Shown: positions 43,776-52,299, counted from the stretch's first letter. The stretch: DNA of 60,102 bases from Streptomyces griseoluteus (GCF_004784465.1 NZ_SRRU01000018.1:1-60102), one strand, 5' to 3'. Made by a program: numbers and translations. The notes: a model not told the origin generated them from the sequence alone.

Positions 43776-44213
43776 ATGAAGGTTCGTGCTCATCTCAAAG
43801 CTAGCGTGGTTGCAATCGCGGCGGCAGGTATCGCGGCAGTAGGATTCGCCGCGCCTGCAAGCGCCCAGCCGCAGGCACAGGGTGCGTTGCTCAGGGGGGA
43901 GGTCGCCGCTCTCGCGTCTACCTGCTATGGCAGCGCAAGGAGCTACACGAGCGACCTCTACGACAACGGGTGGTTCTGGTATGGCAGCGTATACCCATCC
44001 ACCACATCCAACTGCTCCGACATCAACGTCAAGCCGACGAACGGCCGGATTCAGGTGCGTACTTGCTTCTTGCCCACGAGTGGGAGCGGTTACTGCAACA
44101 GTTGGCGCACCATCGAGAACAACACCTGGGGCACAGCGGCCACCGACGTTCGCGACGGAACCAAGTTCTACCTAAACTTCAGTGGTCCGAGCGCTGGGCT
44201 CGTAGCGTATTGA
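43776..44213 (+). CDS. Small secreted protein of unknown function
   Basis: From ATG 43776 the 145-residue protein has a clear signal peptide (MKVRAHLKASVVAIAAAGIA; cleavage APASA-QP). The mature domain has four cysteines (TCYGSARSYT, NCSDINVKP, VRTCFLP, YCNSW) and aromatic-rich strands, ending FYLNFSGPSAGLVAY. An alternative start at 43731 lacks a better ribosome site and would bury the leader. It follows IS debris and has no operon partner. Likely exported; role unknown. Confidence 0.75.
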   Translation: MKVRAHLKASVVAIAAAGIAAVGFAAPASAQPQAQGALLRGEVAALASTCYGSARSYTSDLYDNGWFWYGSVYPSTTSNCSDINVKPTNGRIQVRTCFLPTSGSGYCNSWRTIENNTWGTAATDVRDGTKFYLNFSGPSAGLVAY

Positions 44214-44406
44214 GTCAAGAGGACGACCGACGATTGCTGGCCAGCGTCAAATCATCGTCGTCGGTAGGTGCGTTGCGGCCAACCGAGCGGTGTTCGAGGC
44301 GACCTCCGTGGGTGATCATTCGGTTACGGGTAACACTTGCGGGACGCGCATGAAGGAACGGGCCCCTTGGTACAGAGATTGAACTGGTGATGTCGCGGGC
44401 GGTTGA

Positions 44407-44814
44407 TCAGATCGCCGTGCTGGCCAGCCCGCGTGGGTCGCACCAGGCCTCGTAGTCGAACGATTCGGGCGCACGAAGAAGGGCTCGGGTGCGTGCCGCC
44501 CAAGTGCTGACCCACGCTTCTCCGGTCGCCATCGCCTCGTCGGTCAGCCCGTTCAGACTTGCCTCAGGCATGGTCTGGAAGCGCGTGCGCACGGCGTCGC
44601 CGGCCAGGAGGTAGAGGCAGCCAAGGAAGAAACGGCGGTGGGGGCACTTCCTGTCCGCGGTGAGGGTCAGGAACAGGGAGCCGAAGGCTGGGCGTGTGGC
44701 GATGACGTCCCAGTCCTGGGAGACCGGGGGTTGCGCTTCAGGCGCATAGGCCCAGGCGGTCATCTCCTCAGGCGTTGGATTGACTACATCTTCGAAGGTG
44801 GGTTCTCGGCTCAC
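44407..44814 (-). CDS. Hypothetical protein, 135 residues
   Basis: It starts at GTG 44814 (MSREPTFEDVVNPTPEEMTA). A largely helical pattern includes CPHRRFFLGCLYLLAGDAVR and MATGEAWVSTWAARTRALLR, ending in an acidic-aromatic segment (ESFDYEAWCDP). There is no signal peptide and no convincing membrane helix. I do not recognise the family. Its 5' end lies against the IS630 fragment, so it may have lost its own promoter. Confidence 0.55.
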   Translation of the reverse strand: MSREPTFEDVVNPTPEEMTAWAYAPEAQPPVSQDWDVIATRPAFGSLFLTLTADRKCPHRRFFLGCLYLLAGDAVRTRFQTMPEASLNGLTDEAMATGEAWVSTWAARTRALLRAPESFDYEAWCDPRGLASTAI

Positions 44815-44819
44815 GGCGC

Positions 44820-45265
44820 CTATACAAGCGCAGCAACCTGATCACTACCAGTGGCGCGCGGATCGACGGGAGGCCGGGGCTTCGGCTCGCAGAGGCTCTC
44901 CGGTTCGTCCATGCCGAGGGCCATGCCCGTGCCAGCAAGGCAGCCGTCGACCACCCGCGGCCGGTATTGGATCTGCTTCAGTCGGCGCTTCACGGTTCGG
45001 GTGATCTGGCCGAGGTCGGCCGCAGCAAGATTGCCGATGTCGCGCTTGACCAGCGACCAGATCCCCTCGGTCGGATTGAGGTCGGGGGCATAGGTGGGCA
45101 GTTGGAACACGGTGAGCCACTCGGCGTTAGCGTCGATGAACTCCCGCATGCCCGCTGTCAGGTGCACACGGACGTTGTCCCACGCCAGCACGATCGGGCC
45201 GCCGAGCTGGAGGCGGGCACGGATGACCAGGTTGCGGAAGTCCCGCCAACCGAAGCCCTTCGGCT
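44820..45265 (-). pseudogene. IS630-family transposase, C-terminal half
   Basis: The frame has GGPIVLAWDNVRVHLTAGMR (second catalytic Asp), WLTVFQLPTYAPDLNPTEGI with the catalytic Glu, and WSLVKRDIGNLAA, the DDE_3 signature of IS630 elements. The N-terminal HTH and first Asp are absent: the frame meets the tap gene at about 45265. The insertion probably removed the 5' half of tap. Confidence 0.82.
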
Positions 45266-45267
45266 CG

Positions 45268-46296
45268 TCCTGGCGACCCCGATACTCGCGAACATGGCTT
45301 TCGCGGCGGGCGCCAACGGCCTGGTCATCGGCCTCGGCGCGCCCACCCACGTCGAGGCGCCGGTGTTCGACGCGAAGTTGCCCCGCTCCTGGCTGGTGGA
45401 CCTCTCCCATGTGGACCTGCCGCGGATGAAGGTCGGCAAGGACACGTGGGCGGACCTGGACGCGAGTCTGCTGCCGAGCCCGTTCACGCCGAAGGGCGAG
45501 CGACCGCAGGGCCCGGCCTGGTACGCGACGCCCACTGTGGCGTACGCGGTGGAACTCGGCTACGACGTCACCCCGATCGAGGCCTACGTCCGCCACGACA
45601 ACGGCCGCTACCTCGACGGCTGGTACCAGCGGCTGCGACGACAACGGCCGCTACCTCGACGGCTGGTACCAGCGGCTGCGACGACAACGGCCGCTACCTC
45701 GACGGCTGGTACCAGCGGCTGCGCGACGCCTACCTCGCCACCATGGCCGACCTGGGCGTGCACGCGGACATGGAGCCGGCCGACTTCCTGGCCGCGATGG
45801 ACGGCTACAAGGACCGTGACCCGCAGCTGGCGATCGTCGTCTCGGCCATCAAGGCGACCGTGAAGGGCGGCCTGGGCAAGCTGCGCGAGCGCCCGTGCGG
45901 CGAGGGCTGGAAGCCCGGGCACCGTGGCGGGCGCTGTCCCGTCCCACCTGGCGGCCGGACCTCCGCGCGGCGGTCATCTCCCGCACCCGGATCAACCTGC
46001 ACCGCAAGATCGTCAAGCACGCGGCGTTCACCGGGCAGTACCCGGTCGCGGTCCTGTCCGGCTGCGTCGTCTACGCGGCAGGCGGCACCAGCCCGCTGGA
46101 CTTCCTGCCCTGCCGGGACGGCAGACCGCTGCCCGGCGGCTTCAAACTCGGCATCAACCCCGGCCTGGTCAAGCACGAGGGCACCCAGAGCGTGCTGTGG
46201 GGCGAAGAGGTCCGCGAGCGGTTCGACGCCCCGGAGCTCAACCTCGCCCGGTACATCAAGGACGGCCAGGTCACGGACAAGGACAGCGGGGAGTAG
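45268..46296 (+). pseudogene. tap: Telomere-associated protein Tap, 5' truncated and frameshifted
   Basis: Tap binds the single-stranded telomere overhang and recruits Tpg in Streptomyces. Readable blocks are LATPILANMAFAAGANGLVI, VFDAKLPRSWLVDLSHVDLP, WYATPTVAYAVELGYDV, RDPQLAIVVSAIKATVKGGL, RAAVISRTRINLHRKIVKHA and FKLGINPGLVKHEGTQ. The N-terminal HTH region is missing, replaced by an IS630 fragment. A 43-bp unit is present three times (45595-45723), adding 86 bases and changing frame. A second shift, probably a one-base loss, lies near 45920 (KPGH, then RALSRPTWRPD). It ends six bases before tpg, the usual operon order. Confidence 0.85.
45595..45723 (+). repeat. 43-bp unit repeated three times inside tap
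   Basis: Three exact tandem copies, 45595-45637, 45638-45680 and 45681-45723, each beginning ACGACAACGGCCGCTACCTC. One copy encodes the native residues DNGRYLDGWYQRLR. As 43 is not divisible by three, two extra copies break the frame; one or four copies would keep it. Confidence 0.97.
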
Positions 46297-46302
46297 CAGG
46301 CG

Positions 46303-46491
46303 ATGACCCTGTTCGGGGACGGCCTGGACCAGGCGGTGCAGCGGGCGTTCACACGCCCGGTCCCGAAGTCGGCCGGCGCGCAGATGCGGTACCTGGTCAA
46401 GCAGCTCAAAGGCACCAAGGCGGTCCCAGATGCTGCGGATCTCCCCGCGCACCGTCGAACGGTATGTGAAGGACCAGATCAAGAAGCCGCG
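46303..46491 (+). pseudogene. tpg: Telomere terminal protein Tpg, N-terminal fragment
   Basis: ATG 46303 begins MTLFGDGLDQAVQRAFTRP, VPKSAGAQMRYLVKQLKGT, the hallmark start of Streptomyces Tpg. At 46425-46430 two bases appear to be missing; in the restored frame it continues QMLRISPRTVERYVKDQIKK and PRPDL, the helix-turn-helix used in DNA recognition. Sequence similarity stops at 46491, so the DNA-attachment part and C-terminus are lost. With tap just upstream it preserves the tap-tpg operon order. Not functional. Confidence 0.88.
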
Positions 46492-46936
46492 CCCGGACCT
46501 CCGCACCTGCTGCACGGGTCGAACCGCTCGGTGCGCAACCATCTCTTCGACCGTCACCATGTCATCGTCCCGGCCAAGACCACGCTGGCCCCGGTGGTGA
46601 CGGCAATCAGGGGTGGGTGTGGGCGCGCCCCTCATACCGCCCGTCGGCATCCGTCGAGTACAGCTGCACACCAGCCACAACGCCCAGCGGCAGACCGTCC
46701 CCGGACCCGGCGAGGGCCTGCCCGGGTCCGCCTGGGGCAAGTGCTGGGACCGCGCCGAGGCCCTGCGCGCCGACCTCGAAAGGGCAGTCGCCGCCTACGA
46801 GGCCCTGCGCACCCGCGTGATCACCACGAGCAGGTACGTCCGGCAGCAGAAGCGCGCCGGCTCTCCCTGCGCGGCGGCGGCACCCGGCACCGCGTCCTCG
46901 ACACCCTCGACGCCTGGACCGAAGACCCCGGCCCCC
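46492..46936. other. Unassigned debris after the tpg fragment
   Basis: Frames such as RAEALRADLERAVAAYEALR and TRVITTSRYVRQQKRAG look coding-like on the plus strand but have no start, no clear end and no recognised family. Probably the tail of another truncated gene. Confidence 0.35.
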
Positions 46937-47878
46937 TCAAGCTCGCCGGGTCGCCCAGGGAGCAGTCGTGACCTCCAAGTCCCACGGCCCCGGCCCAGTA
47001 CCGTCGTGCCAGGCACTCAGTTCGTCGCCGTTCACGCACAGGATTCCGCACTGTTCGGCGTATTCGAGGGCGGGGGCGGTGAAGTCGCTCGTCGTGACGA
47101 CCACGGCAATGTCGGCCTCGTGGACGGTGAAGCAGGTGCCCCCGAACCGCTGGAGATCCTGGGAGCCCACCTTGTTGGTCTCGCAGTAGCGCTTGCACTG
47201 GACGATCAGGCGCCGCCCGTCCGGGGTGACGGCCGTGACGTCGGCACCCAAGTCCCCGGCCCCTCCGACCACTTCGACGTCCCCGCAGCCATCACGCAGG
47301 CACAGGTCGGCCACGGCCCGCTCGAAGGCGTCGGGGTCGAGTTCGAAGCAGTCCACCGGCAGGTCGAGAACGGCGGGGGCCTCCTCCTCCGATGCCGCCG
47401 CCGGGCTGAGCGTCGGCGGCACCTCCGGGCGGAGAGGGTCGGCGCCGTACCCGAAGGCCGGTTCCGCCGCCCCTGCCGGGCACTCGACGGCCGGTACCGC
47501 CACGGCCGCCGCCGCCCCCCTGACGCCTTCGGCCGCCGCCGTGCCGCGCATGCCCTCCGCCGTCGTATGGCGCATGTCGCGGAGGTTGTCGGACGCGGTC
47601 TCGGCCGCGGCCTCCAGCGCCTCGGCCGCGCGGCGCGCGCATCTCGCGGCGGACAGCCTGCGCCACCGGGACCGGGAGGCGAGCAAGGACGCGACGATCA
47701 GGACGGCGAGCAGTCCGGCCCCTTCCGGGCGATGTTCCACCATGCCCATCGCGATGCGGGCCACCGATGCCACGAGACACAGGACGAGCGCCAGCAGGAC
47801 GAAGAACAGCGTGGTGGTACGGAGGTCGAACCGCCGGTCGCCGTAGAGGCGTCGGTCGCGTGGTGCGGGTACGGTCAT
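46937..47878 (-). CDS. Membrane-anchored Mrr-like restriction endonuclease
   Basis: From ATG 47878, after GGGAGGGGAAG, the 313-residue protein has two N-terminal membrane helices (about residues 20-42 and 50-68), an Ala/Glu-rich spacer, and a C-terminal Mrr-type PD-(D/E)xK domain: DPDAFERAVADLC, GGAGDLGADVTAVTPDGRRL, IVQCKRY, then VGSQDLQRFGGTCF. Asp in GADV, and Q-C-K, are the metal-binding and catalytic residues. Mrr-like enzymes cut modified or foreign DNA; the membrane anchor suggests acting on incoming DNA. The frame is open upstream but lacks a site. Intact. Confidence 0.85.
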   Translation of the reverse strand: MTVPAPRDRRLYGDRRFDLRTTTLFFVLLALVLCLVASVARIAMGMVEHRPEGAGLLAVLIVASLLASRSRWRRLSAARCARRAAEALEAAAETASDNLRDMRHTTAEGMRGTAAAEGVRGAAAAVAVPAVECPAGAAEPAFGYGADPLRPEVPPTLSPAAASEEEAPAVLDLPVDCFELDPDAFERAVADLCLRDGCGDVEVVGGAGDLGADVTAVTPDGRRLIVQCKRYCETNKVGSQDLQRFGGTCFTVHEADIAVVVTTSDFTAPALEYAEQCGILCVNGDELSAWHDGTGPGPWDLEVTTAPWATRRA

Positions 47879-48084
47879 GCCGGTCTTCCCCTCCCGAGAA
47901 CGAAGATCGTTATTCCTCGTTCCCAAGATCAACGACTTCATCGGTGGGGAGGACGAGCCGAGTTGGGGACGGCCGGCCAAGGGGCGTCGGCCCTCAGGAT
48001 GCGGCGGAGCGGGTTCCCGCATCTGCGTGGGAGCCCGCTCCCGGCACCCGCCTTTCGGGGCCGGACCTCCAAGAGGAGGTCGGA
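47879..48084. promoter_or_regulatory. Intergenic region between Mrr-like gene and WhiB-like remnant
   Basis: Divergent control region. TTCTCGGGAGG-type ribosome site for the endonuclease lies at its left edge. An AT-richer patch at about 47900-47940 is a candidate promoter. No gene was recognised. Confidence 0.35.
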
Positions 48085-48331
48085 TCGGTCAGCCCGGACA
48101 CCCCCTGCCGGGAACAGCCAGACCTGTTCGTCGACTCCAGCCGCCCCCCCGCTCAAGAAGAAGACGACCGCAGCCAAGGCCCTGTGCGCCCGCTGCCCCG
48201 TCAGTGACGCCTGCACCGCCTTCGCCATCGGCAATGACTCCCGAGACGGCATCTGGGGCGGCGGCCTCACCGTCGACGAACGCGACCAGCTCGCACGCGA
48301 ACGAGCCACCGCCATCGCCGACGAGAACTGA
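48085..48331 (+). pseudogene. WhiB-family regulator, frameshifted at a run of seven C
   Basis: The first part reads TPCREQPDLFVDSS with the first cluster Cys. After a run of seven C at about 48145-48151 the frame shifts and continues AAPPLKKKTTAAKALCARCP, VSDACTAFAIGNDSRDGIWG and GGLTVDERDQLARE. C-x2-C-x5-C (CARCPVSDAC) and GIWGG are WhiB hallmarks for 4Fe-4S binding and sigma-factor contact. A one-base slip in the C run would restore one protein. It may be a true frameshift or a sequencing error in the homopolymer. Confidence 0.75.
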
Positions 48332-48498
48332 AACAGCGAGCCGCCCAGGACGGGCTCCTGGCGGCTACTGCACCGGGTGTGGGACGGCGTGGACGGAGGG
48401 AGAGGCGGTCACCGCCCGAGAAGGGCGCCGTTGTCAGACCCTGCTGCCACGCGCGCGGGACCCGCGGCATCCCAGCCGCACCAAAAGAAGGGACCGCT

Positions 48499-48741
48499 AT
48501 GGACGAACTGCACTGGTATACCGCCGACGTTGTCCTCTACGACAAGCTCGTGCCGGACCCCACGTCCCCGAGCAACCTCATGAGCAATGTGCAGCAGGCC
48601 AGAGTCGCCATTCAGGGCGCCTTCCTCCACATCGACCCGCAGCGCGGTAAGGAGGCATATCCGGGCCAGGGGACGTGGAAGGTAACGGTCGTGGCCGCAT
48701 CGGCCGTCAAGACGATCGAGTACACCACCATGGAGCCCTGA
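48499..48741 (+). CDS. Small hypothetical protein, 80 residues
   Basis: It starts at ATG 48499 with AAGAAGGGA upstream, and reads MDELHWYTADVVLYDKLVPD, then a helix with NVQQARVAIQGAFLHIDPQR and a final strand VTVVAASAVKTIEYT. A compact alpha/beta protein without a leader. I recognise no family. It follows the WhiB-like remnant by 167 bases on the same strand. Confidence 0.6.
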   Translation: MDELHWYTADVVLYDKLVPDPTSPSNLMSNVQQARVAIQGAFLHIDPQRGKEAYPGQGTWKVTVVAASAVKTIEYTTMEP

Positions 48742-48877
48742 CCGTAGCCACGCCCCGCTGTCCCTCTCGGCGAGTCTGCAGCGGGGCGCCCCTGCGCCCA
48801 GATCTCCGGTCCGCCGCCGCGCCACTCGAGCAGGTCCCGCAACACCTAACTACCAGCTACCTAAATTAGACGCCCTC

Positions 48878-49405
48878 TTACGGCTCTTCGTCTTCGTCGG
48901 GTTCTGATGCGTGACTGTAGGCAAGGTCCAGGACGTACCGTTCGGTCACGGGGCAGTTCTTCCACGCTTGTGTGAGGTCGTCTTCGGAGGTGTCATCGGT
49001 GGGCTGGTTGAGTGTGCTCCAGTAGTAGTCTGCGGTCGCCTGCCGATTTTCCCACCAGGCGTGGCCTTGGTAGACGCCGGGACGGGGCAGGGTGAGCTCG
49101 TCGGCAGGCCCGCGGTCGAGTTGACCGATGACGAGAGTCCCCGTTTCCGACTCGAGGTCGATGGCTACGTGTCCTTCGGCGTCGGCGGGCGGAGTAGGGG
49201 GCGTATCCCAAATGCGGATGGTGACCCGCACGTCGATGTCGGTTTGCAGGCTCAAGAGGTACAGGTGGTAGCCATTACCAGCCACTACCTGTACCTCTGC
49301 GGCGTCCAGTGCTGCTTCATCGCCAAGGAAGGCGTCGGCGTCGTACACCTCGACGATGCAACGGCCAGGAGTGGCACTGATGTTGTGCTCGGCGAGAAGA
49401 GCCAT
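48878..49405 (-). CDS. Acidic cytosolic protein, candidate immunity protein for the NucA/NucB DNase
   Basis: The 175-residue protein starts at ATG 49405 (AGGAAGG upstream), 18 bases after the DNase stop. It has no signal peptide, is rich in Asp and Glu (ending SEPDEDEEP), and has beta-type patterns (VEVYDADAFLGDEAALDAAE, VRVTIRIWDTPPTPP, TLVIGQLDRGPADELTLPRP) and WYWST-like aromatic clusters. It is the third gene of an operon after two exported proteins. Acidic proteins placed 3' of nuclease toxins often inhibit them. The role is inferred; no family was recognised. Confidence 0.6.
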   Translation of the reverse strand: MALLAEHNISATPGRCIVEVYDADAFLGDEAALDAAEVQVVAGNGYHLYLLSLQTDIDVRVTIRIWDTPPTPPADAEGHVAIDLESETGTLVIGQLDRGPADELTLPRPGVYQGHAWWENRQATADYYWSTLNQPTDDTSEDDLTQAWKNCPVTERYVLDLAYSHASEPDEDEEP

Positions 49406-49423
49406 GGACCGAGAGCCTTCCTG

Positions 49424-50722
49424 CTAGTTCGTGATCTTCATGTAGAAGGCGTCGCCGCCCAGGACGCGGTTGAGAGTGTAGGCCGCGGCGAGACGTTCTC
49501 CGCCTCTACGGTTGTCCGGCCCGTCAATGAGTCGCACGGAGAAGCGGGTGTCGCCTTTGGTCGACCCTTCCTTGGTGGATGCGAAGGGATACTCATCGCA
49601 CTGCAGGCCGCTTCCGGCGTAGTTTCCCCAAACCTTTTTGCATTCACCGATCGACTTTTCGCGATTTGCGTCGATCTTGGTTGCGTTGACTTCCCGGTGT
49701 AGGGGTTCCTTCGTTCCGGGGACGGACTTGCCCGGCCAGGAAGGGAAGGTGCGCTCGGGGCGGTTGAGAGCGTCGTAGATGTGCAGAGCGCTCTCGTTGA
49801 CCGCGGGATCCGCCTGGCTCATGACGAGTTCCACCCGGGCCCCGGTGAAGACGGTGCCCTGGAACTTGCCGGCGATTTTCCCGGCGTAGTCGTAGCGGAC
49901 GCTGGAGTTGTAGACCCCGCCGCCTTCGGTGAACGGCGCGGCATTGGGAGAGCTGGCGCTGAGATCCATCGAAACGGTTGAGAAGACCCGCTGCTGGTTG
50001 CCCTGGTCGAACAGGGGACCCTTGTCTGGAGAGACGTAGGCCAGATTCCAGTGCGGCTGGCTGTCCCAGACGCCGAGCAACTCGTCGCGTTCGGTGGTCT
50101 GCGGTGCCGTGACCTGGGGGTCCGGGTCGCTTTCGGAGGCGTTGACGTTGTGGTGGAAGTGCTGGCCGAGCCGCCACTTCGTGGCGTCCTCGGTCGGGAT
50201 GGGCTGGACGATGATGTTCTCGATGCTGGCGAGGTAGTCGACCCGCCGGCTGCCGTCGTAGGCGAAGCCGAGCACCCACTGGTCGAACTTGAGGCGGCCC
50301 AGGGTGGTGGTGCCCCTGACATCACGTAGAACCAGGTCGAAGGGGCGCTTCTGGCAGCTTTCGAACCGCGACTTGATCCACCCGGCTGCGGCCTTGGCCT
50401 GCGCCGCGTGTGTGGCGCATTCCTGGCGCAGATCCTGCTCACCGTCGGGAGCAGGTCCAGGCGCCGCAGCGAGCGCCGGGGATGTCACGCCGAGGGACCG
50501 GGCGTATTCGGCGTAGGGGAGGGCTTTGCCCAGACCGCGCAGCGCGTCCGCGGGCACAGAGGAGGCGTCGACGAACACGGTGCGCGCCCCGGGGGCCCGG
50601 TCGTTTGCGGTGGAGGCAGCGTGGCCAGCAGACGTGCCTACGGTGGTGAGCAGTACGAGAGCGGTGGTGGTGGCGGTGGCTGTTTTGCGGGCCACGCGGA
50701 TGGGCGAGGTGCCGGTGTTCAC
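49424..50722 (-). CDS. Secreted NucA/NucB-type deoxyribonuclease
   Basis: From GTG 50722, with AAGGAG upstream, the 432-residue protein has a signal peptide (basic RVARKTATATTTALVLLTTV; cleavage near SAGHAAS). The N-terminal two thirds are beta-rich (FDLVLRDVRGTTTLGRLKFD, VRYDYAGKIAGKFQGTVF), and the C-terminal third carries the NucA/NucB core: CKKVWGNYAGSGLQCDEYPF, ASTKEG, then DNRRGGERLAAAYTLNRVLG. The family cleaves extracellular DNA using the D-E pair. ATG 50761 is a possible earlier start but lacks the ribosome site. Between a secreted partner gene and a putative immunity gene. Confidence 0.82.
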   Translation of the reverse strand: MNTGTSPIRVARKTATATTTALVLLTTVGTSAGHAASTANDRAPGARTVFVDASSVPADALRGLGKALPYAEYARSLGVTSPALAAAPGPAPDGEQDLRQECATHAAQAKAAAGWIKSRFESCQKRPFDLVLRDVRGTTTLGRLKFDQWVLGFAYDGSRRVDYLASIENIIVQPIPTEDATKWRLGQHFHHNVNASESDPDPQVTAPQTTERDELLGVWDSQPHWNLAYVSPDKGPLFDQGNQQRVFSTVSMDLSASSPNAAPFTEGGGVYNSSVRYDYAGKIAGKFQGTVFTGARVELVMSQADPAVNESALHIYDALNRPERTFPSWPGKSVPGTKEPLHREVNATKIDANREKSIGECKKVWGNYAGSGLQCDEYPFASTKEGSTKGDTRFSVRLIDGPDNRRGGERLAAAYTLNRVLGGDAFYMKITN

Positions 50723-50777
50723 CAGTGGACTCCTTGCGGGCACGAAGAAGCTTGGGGGCATCTGCGGTTCGTCATGA

Positions 50778-52109
50778 TCACTGGACGTCGCACAGGTCGC
50801 CCCAGCACGCCTCCAGCAGGACGCCGGTGCGGGGGGTGTAATGCGCGATGAACCCCTCGAAGCGGCGCTCGCCGCGCTGCAGCCCCGTGGTGGAGCTGGA
50901 GGAGAACACCGTCCAGACGCCGTCGCCGTTGCTGGAGGCCGCGCGAGCGCCGGGTTTCAGCGCAGTGGGTGCAGCCGGCGGCCTGACGGTGACCACATCG
51001 CCTGGGACGTCGAAGGCCGCAGCGGCGCGGGCCCGGATGTCGGCGGCCGATACGTCCGCGCCGCCCGCAGGCTCCTCCAGAGATCCGCCGGTGGGCAGGG
51101 CGGCGGCGTTGCACACTCGCACCGTCACGACACATTCCGCAAGGCCTGGCACACTGACCAGGCAGTCGTCGGCGTCACTGTCCAGGCAGGCTTGCAAAGC
51201 GTCCTGGTTCACGCCGTTGAAGGTGGCGGGCAGACCTGCAGCGAGAGCGTCCGTCCCATGCGCCGGGGCAGGCGCGGTGGGCGATGTCACCGCCGCGCTG
51301 GTCTGTCGGCGGGGCTTGCTCGCCGTCCACTGGGTGAACTTGCTGTTGTCGGTCAGCTTCGTGGTGAAGCAGTTCGGCGGCTTGTGGGCCGAACTACATG
51401 CGGGCAGCGTGACGGACTTGGCCACGTTGCCCGTTGCCACCTGTTCCCACACTTTGTTCCCGGTCATGAACTGCATCCGGTTGGCTATCGAGGGCACGTC
51501 GACATACGTGGGTCCCGTTACCTCAAGACCGACGTCGACGCGATTGGTGTTGCCGCCTACCACCTTCAGCTGCTTGGTGGTGGAGCCGACCTTGTTGAAG
51601 TCGTAAAGCACATCCCACTGGTTGCCGCTTTCCTGCCGGACCGTCATGTAGGTGTGGTTGCGATTGTCCGCCTTGGTCGGGTTGACTCCAGATTTGATGG
51701 CGGTCGCTCGCCCGCCGCTTGTCGTGAGTTCCGTCCAGCGCGGCCCGTAGGTGTGCGTGGTCTTCCCTGTCTTCTGGGCGTAGAGGCCGATCTCTATGCT
51801 GGGAGCAGCCAGCGGACTACCGGATGTGTTCGGGCTGACATGCAGGTAGTTGCCCACCTGGACGGTGGCCGACGACGTGTCGACCTGATCAAAGGTGATC
51901 GGCACATTGCGCCAGGTGGCGAAGCTGCCGGTCATCGGTTCCCCCGGCTGGCTGCACGTCATTCCCCAGAACGTGATCTGCGCGGTGTAGAGGAGGCTGC
52001 ATGCCTCCGCGGGAGCAGATGCGTGCGCCTGTGGAGCGGTACCCAGAACGGTGAGTGCGGTGACCCCGGCGCATGCCGAGGCCAAGAATCTCGCGCGCGA
52101 ACGCGACAA
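50778..52109 (-). CDS. Secreted protein, first gene of the DNase operon
   Basis: The 443-residue product starts at TTG 52109, right after AGGGGGAG. A signal peptide (MSRSRARFLASACAGVTALT; cleavage AHASA-PA) precedes about 270 residues of beta-sandwich-type pattern (ITFWGMTCSQPGEPMTG, VGNYLHVSPNTSG, HTYMTVRQESGNQWDVLYDF) and a C-terminal part with many cysteines (CLDSDADDCLVSVPGLAECV). It resembles the N-terminal region of its DNase neighbour only in general style. It may assist binding or delivery of the DNase. Family not recognised. Confidence 0.65.
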   Translation of the reverse strand: MSRSRARFLASACAGVTALTVLGTAPQAHASAPAEACSLLYTAQITFWGMTCSQPGEPMTGSFATWRNVPITFDQVDTSSATVQVGNYLHVSPNTSGSPLAAPSIEIGLYAQKTGKTTHTYGPRWTELTTSGGRATAIKSGVNPTKADNRNHTYMTVRQESGNQWDVLYDFNKVGSTTKQLKVVGGNTNRVDVGLEVTGPTYVDVPSIANRMQFMTGNKVWEQVATGNVAKSVTLPACSSAHKPPNCFTTKLTDNSKFTQWTASKPRRQTSAAVTSPTAPAPAHGTDALAAGLPATFNGVNQDALQACLDSDADDCLVSVPGLAECVVTVRVCNAAALPTGGSLEEPAGGADVSAADIRARAAAAFDVPGDVVTVRPPAAPTALKPGARAASSNGDGVWTVFSSSSTTGLQRGERRFEGFIAHYTPRTGVLLEACWGDLCDVQ

Positions 52110-52299
52110 GGCTCCCCCTAGAAACGATCAAAAAAGGTCACAGGAAACCTACCGTCGCATCATCATCATCAACTCAGATGACTGTCAGGCAAGTTGACTT
52201 GATCGCGTCATATGACTCGCATCACGGGCGTCGCTGTCACACAGAGTTCGGCGACGCTCCCCACGCGCGAGCGGGACCGACGTCCGTATCCTTCGGCGG
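52110..52299. promoter_or_regulatory. Divergent promoter region of the DNase operon
   Basis: 190 bases between two divergent starts. It is AT-richer than the surroundings and holds a short trinucleotide run, (ATC)4, at about 52157-52170. On the minus strand TTGATG and TAGGTT occur as possible -35 and -10 boxes with the run between them. This assignment is weak. Confidence 0.4.

Noticed and set aside
45595..45723. A CRISPR-like array in tap.
   Set aside because: The 43-bp units are directly adjacent with no spacers and encode tap residues.
44967..45863. One 298-codon gene crossing the IS630 fragment and tap.
   Set aside because: Its first part is antisense to the transposase and its last part is out of frame after the triplication. 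Only the middle is real tap sequence.
46613..48331. A 572-codon gene containing the WhiB-like C-terminus.
   Set aside because: Most of it is antisense to the Mrr-like nuclease; only the last ~65 codons are coding.
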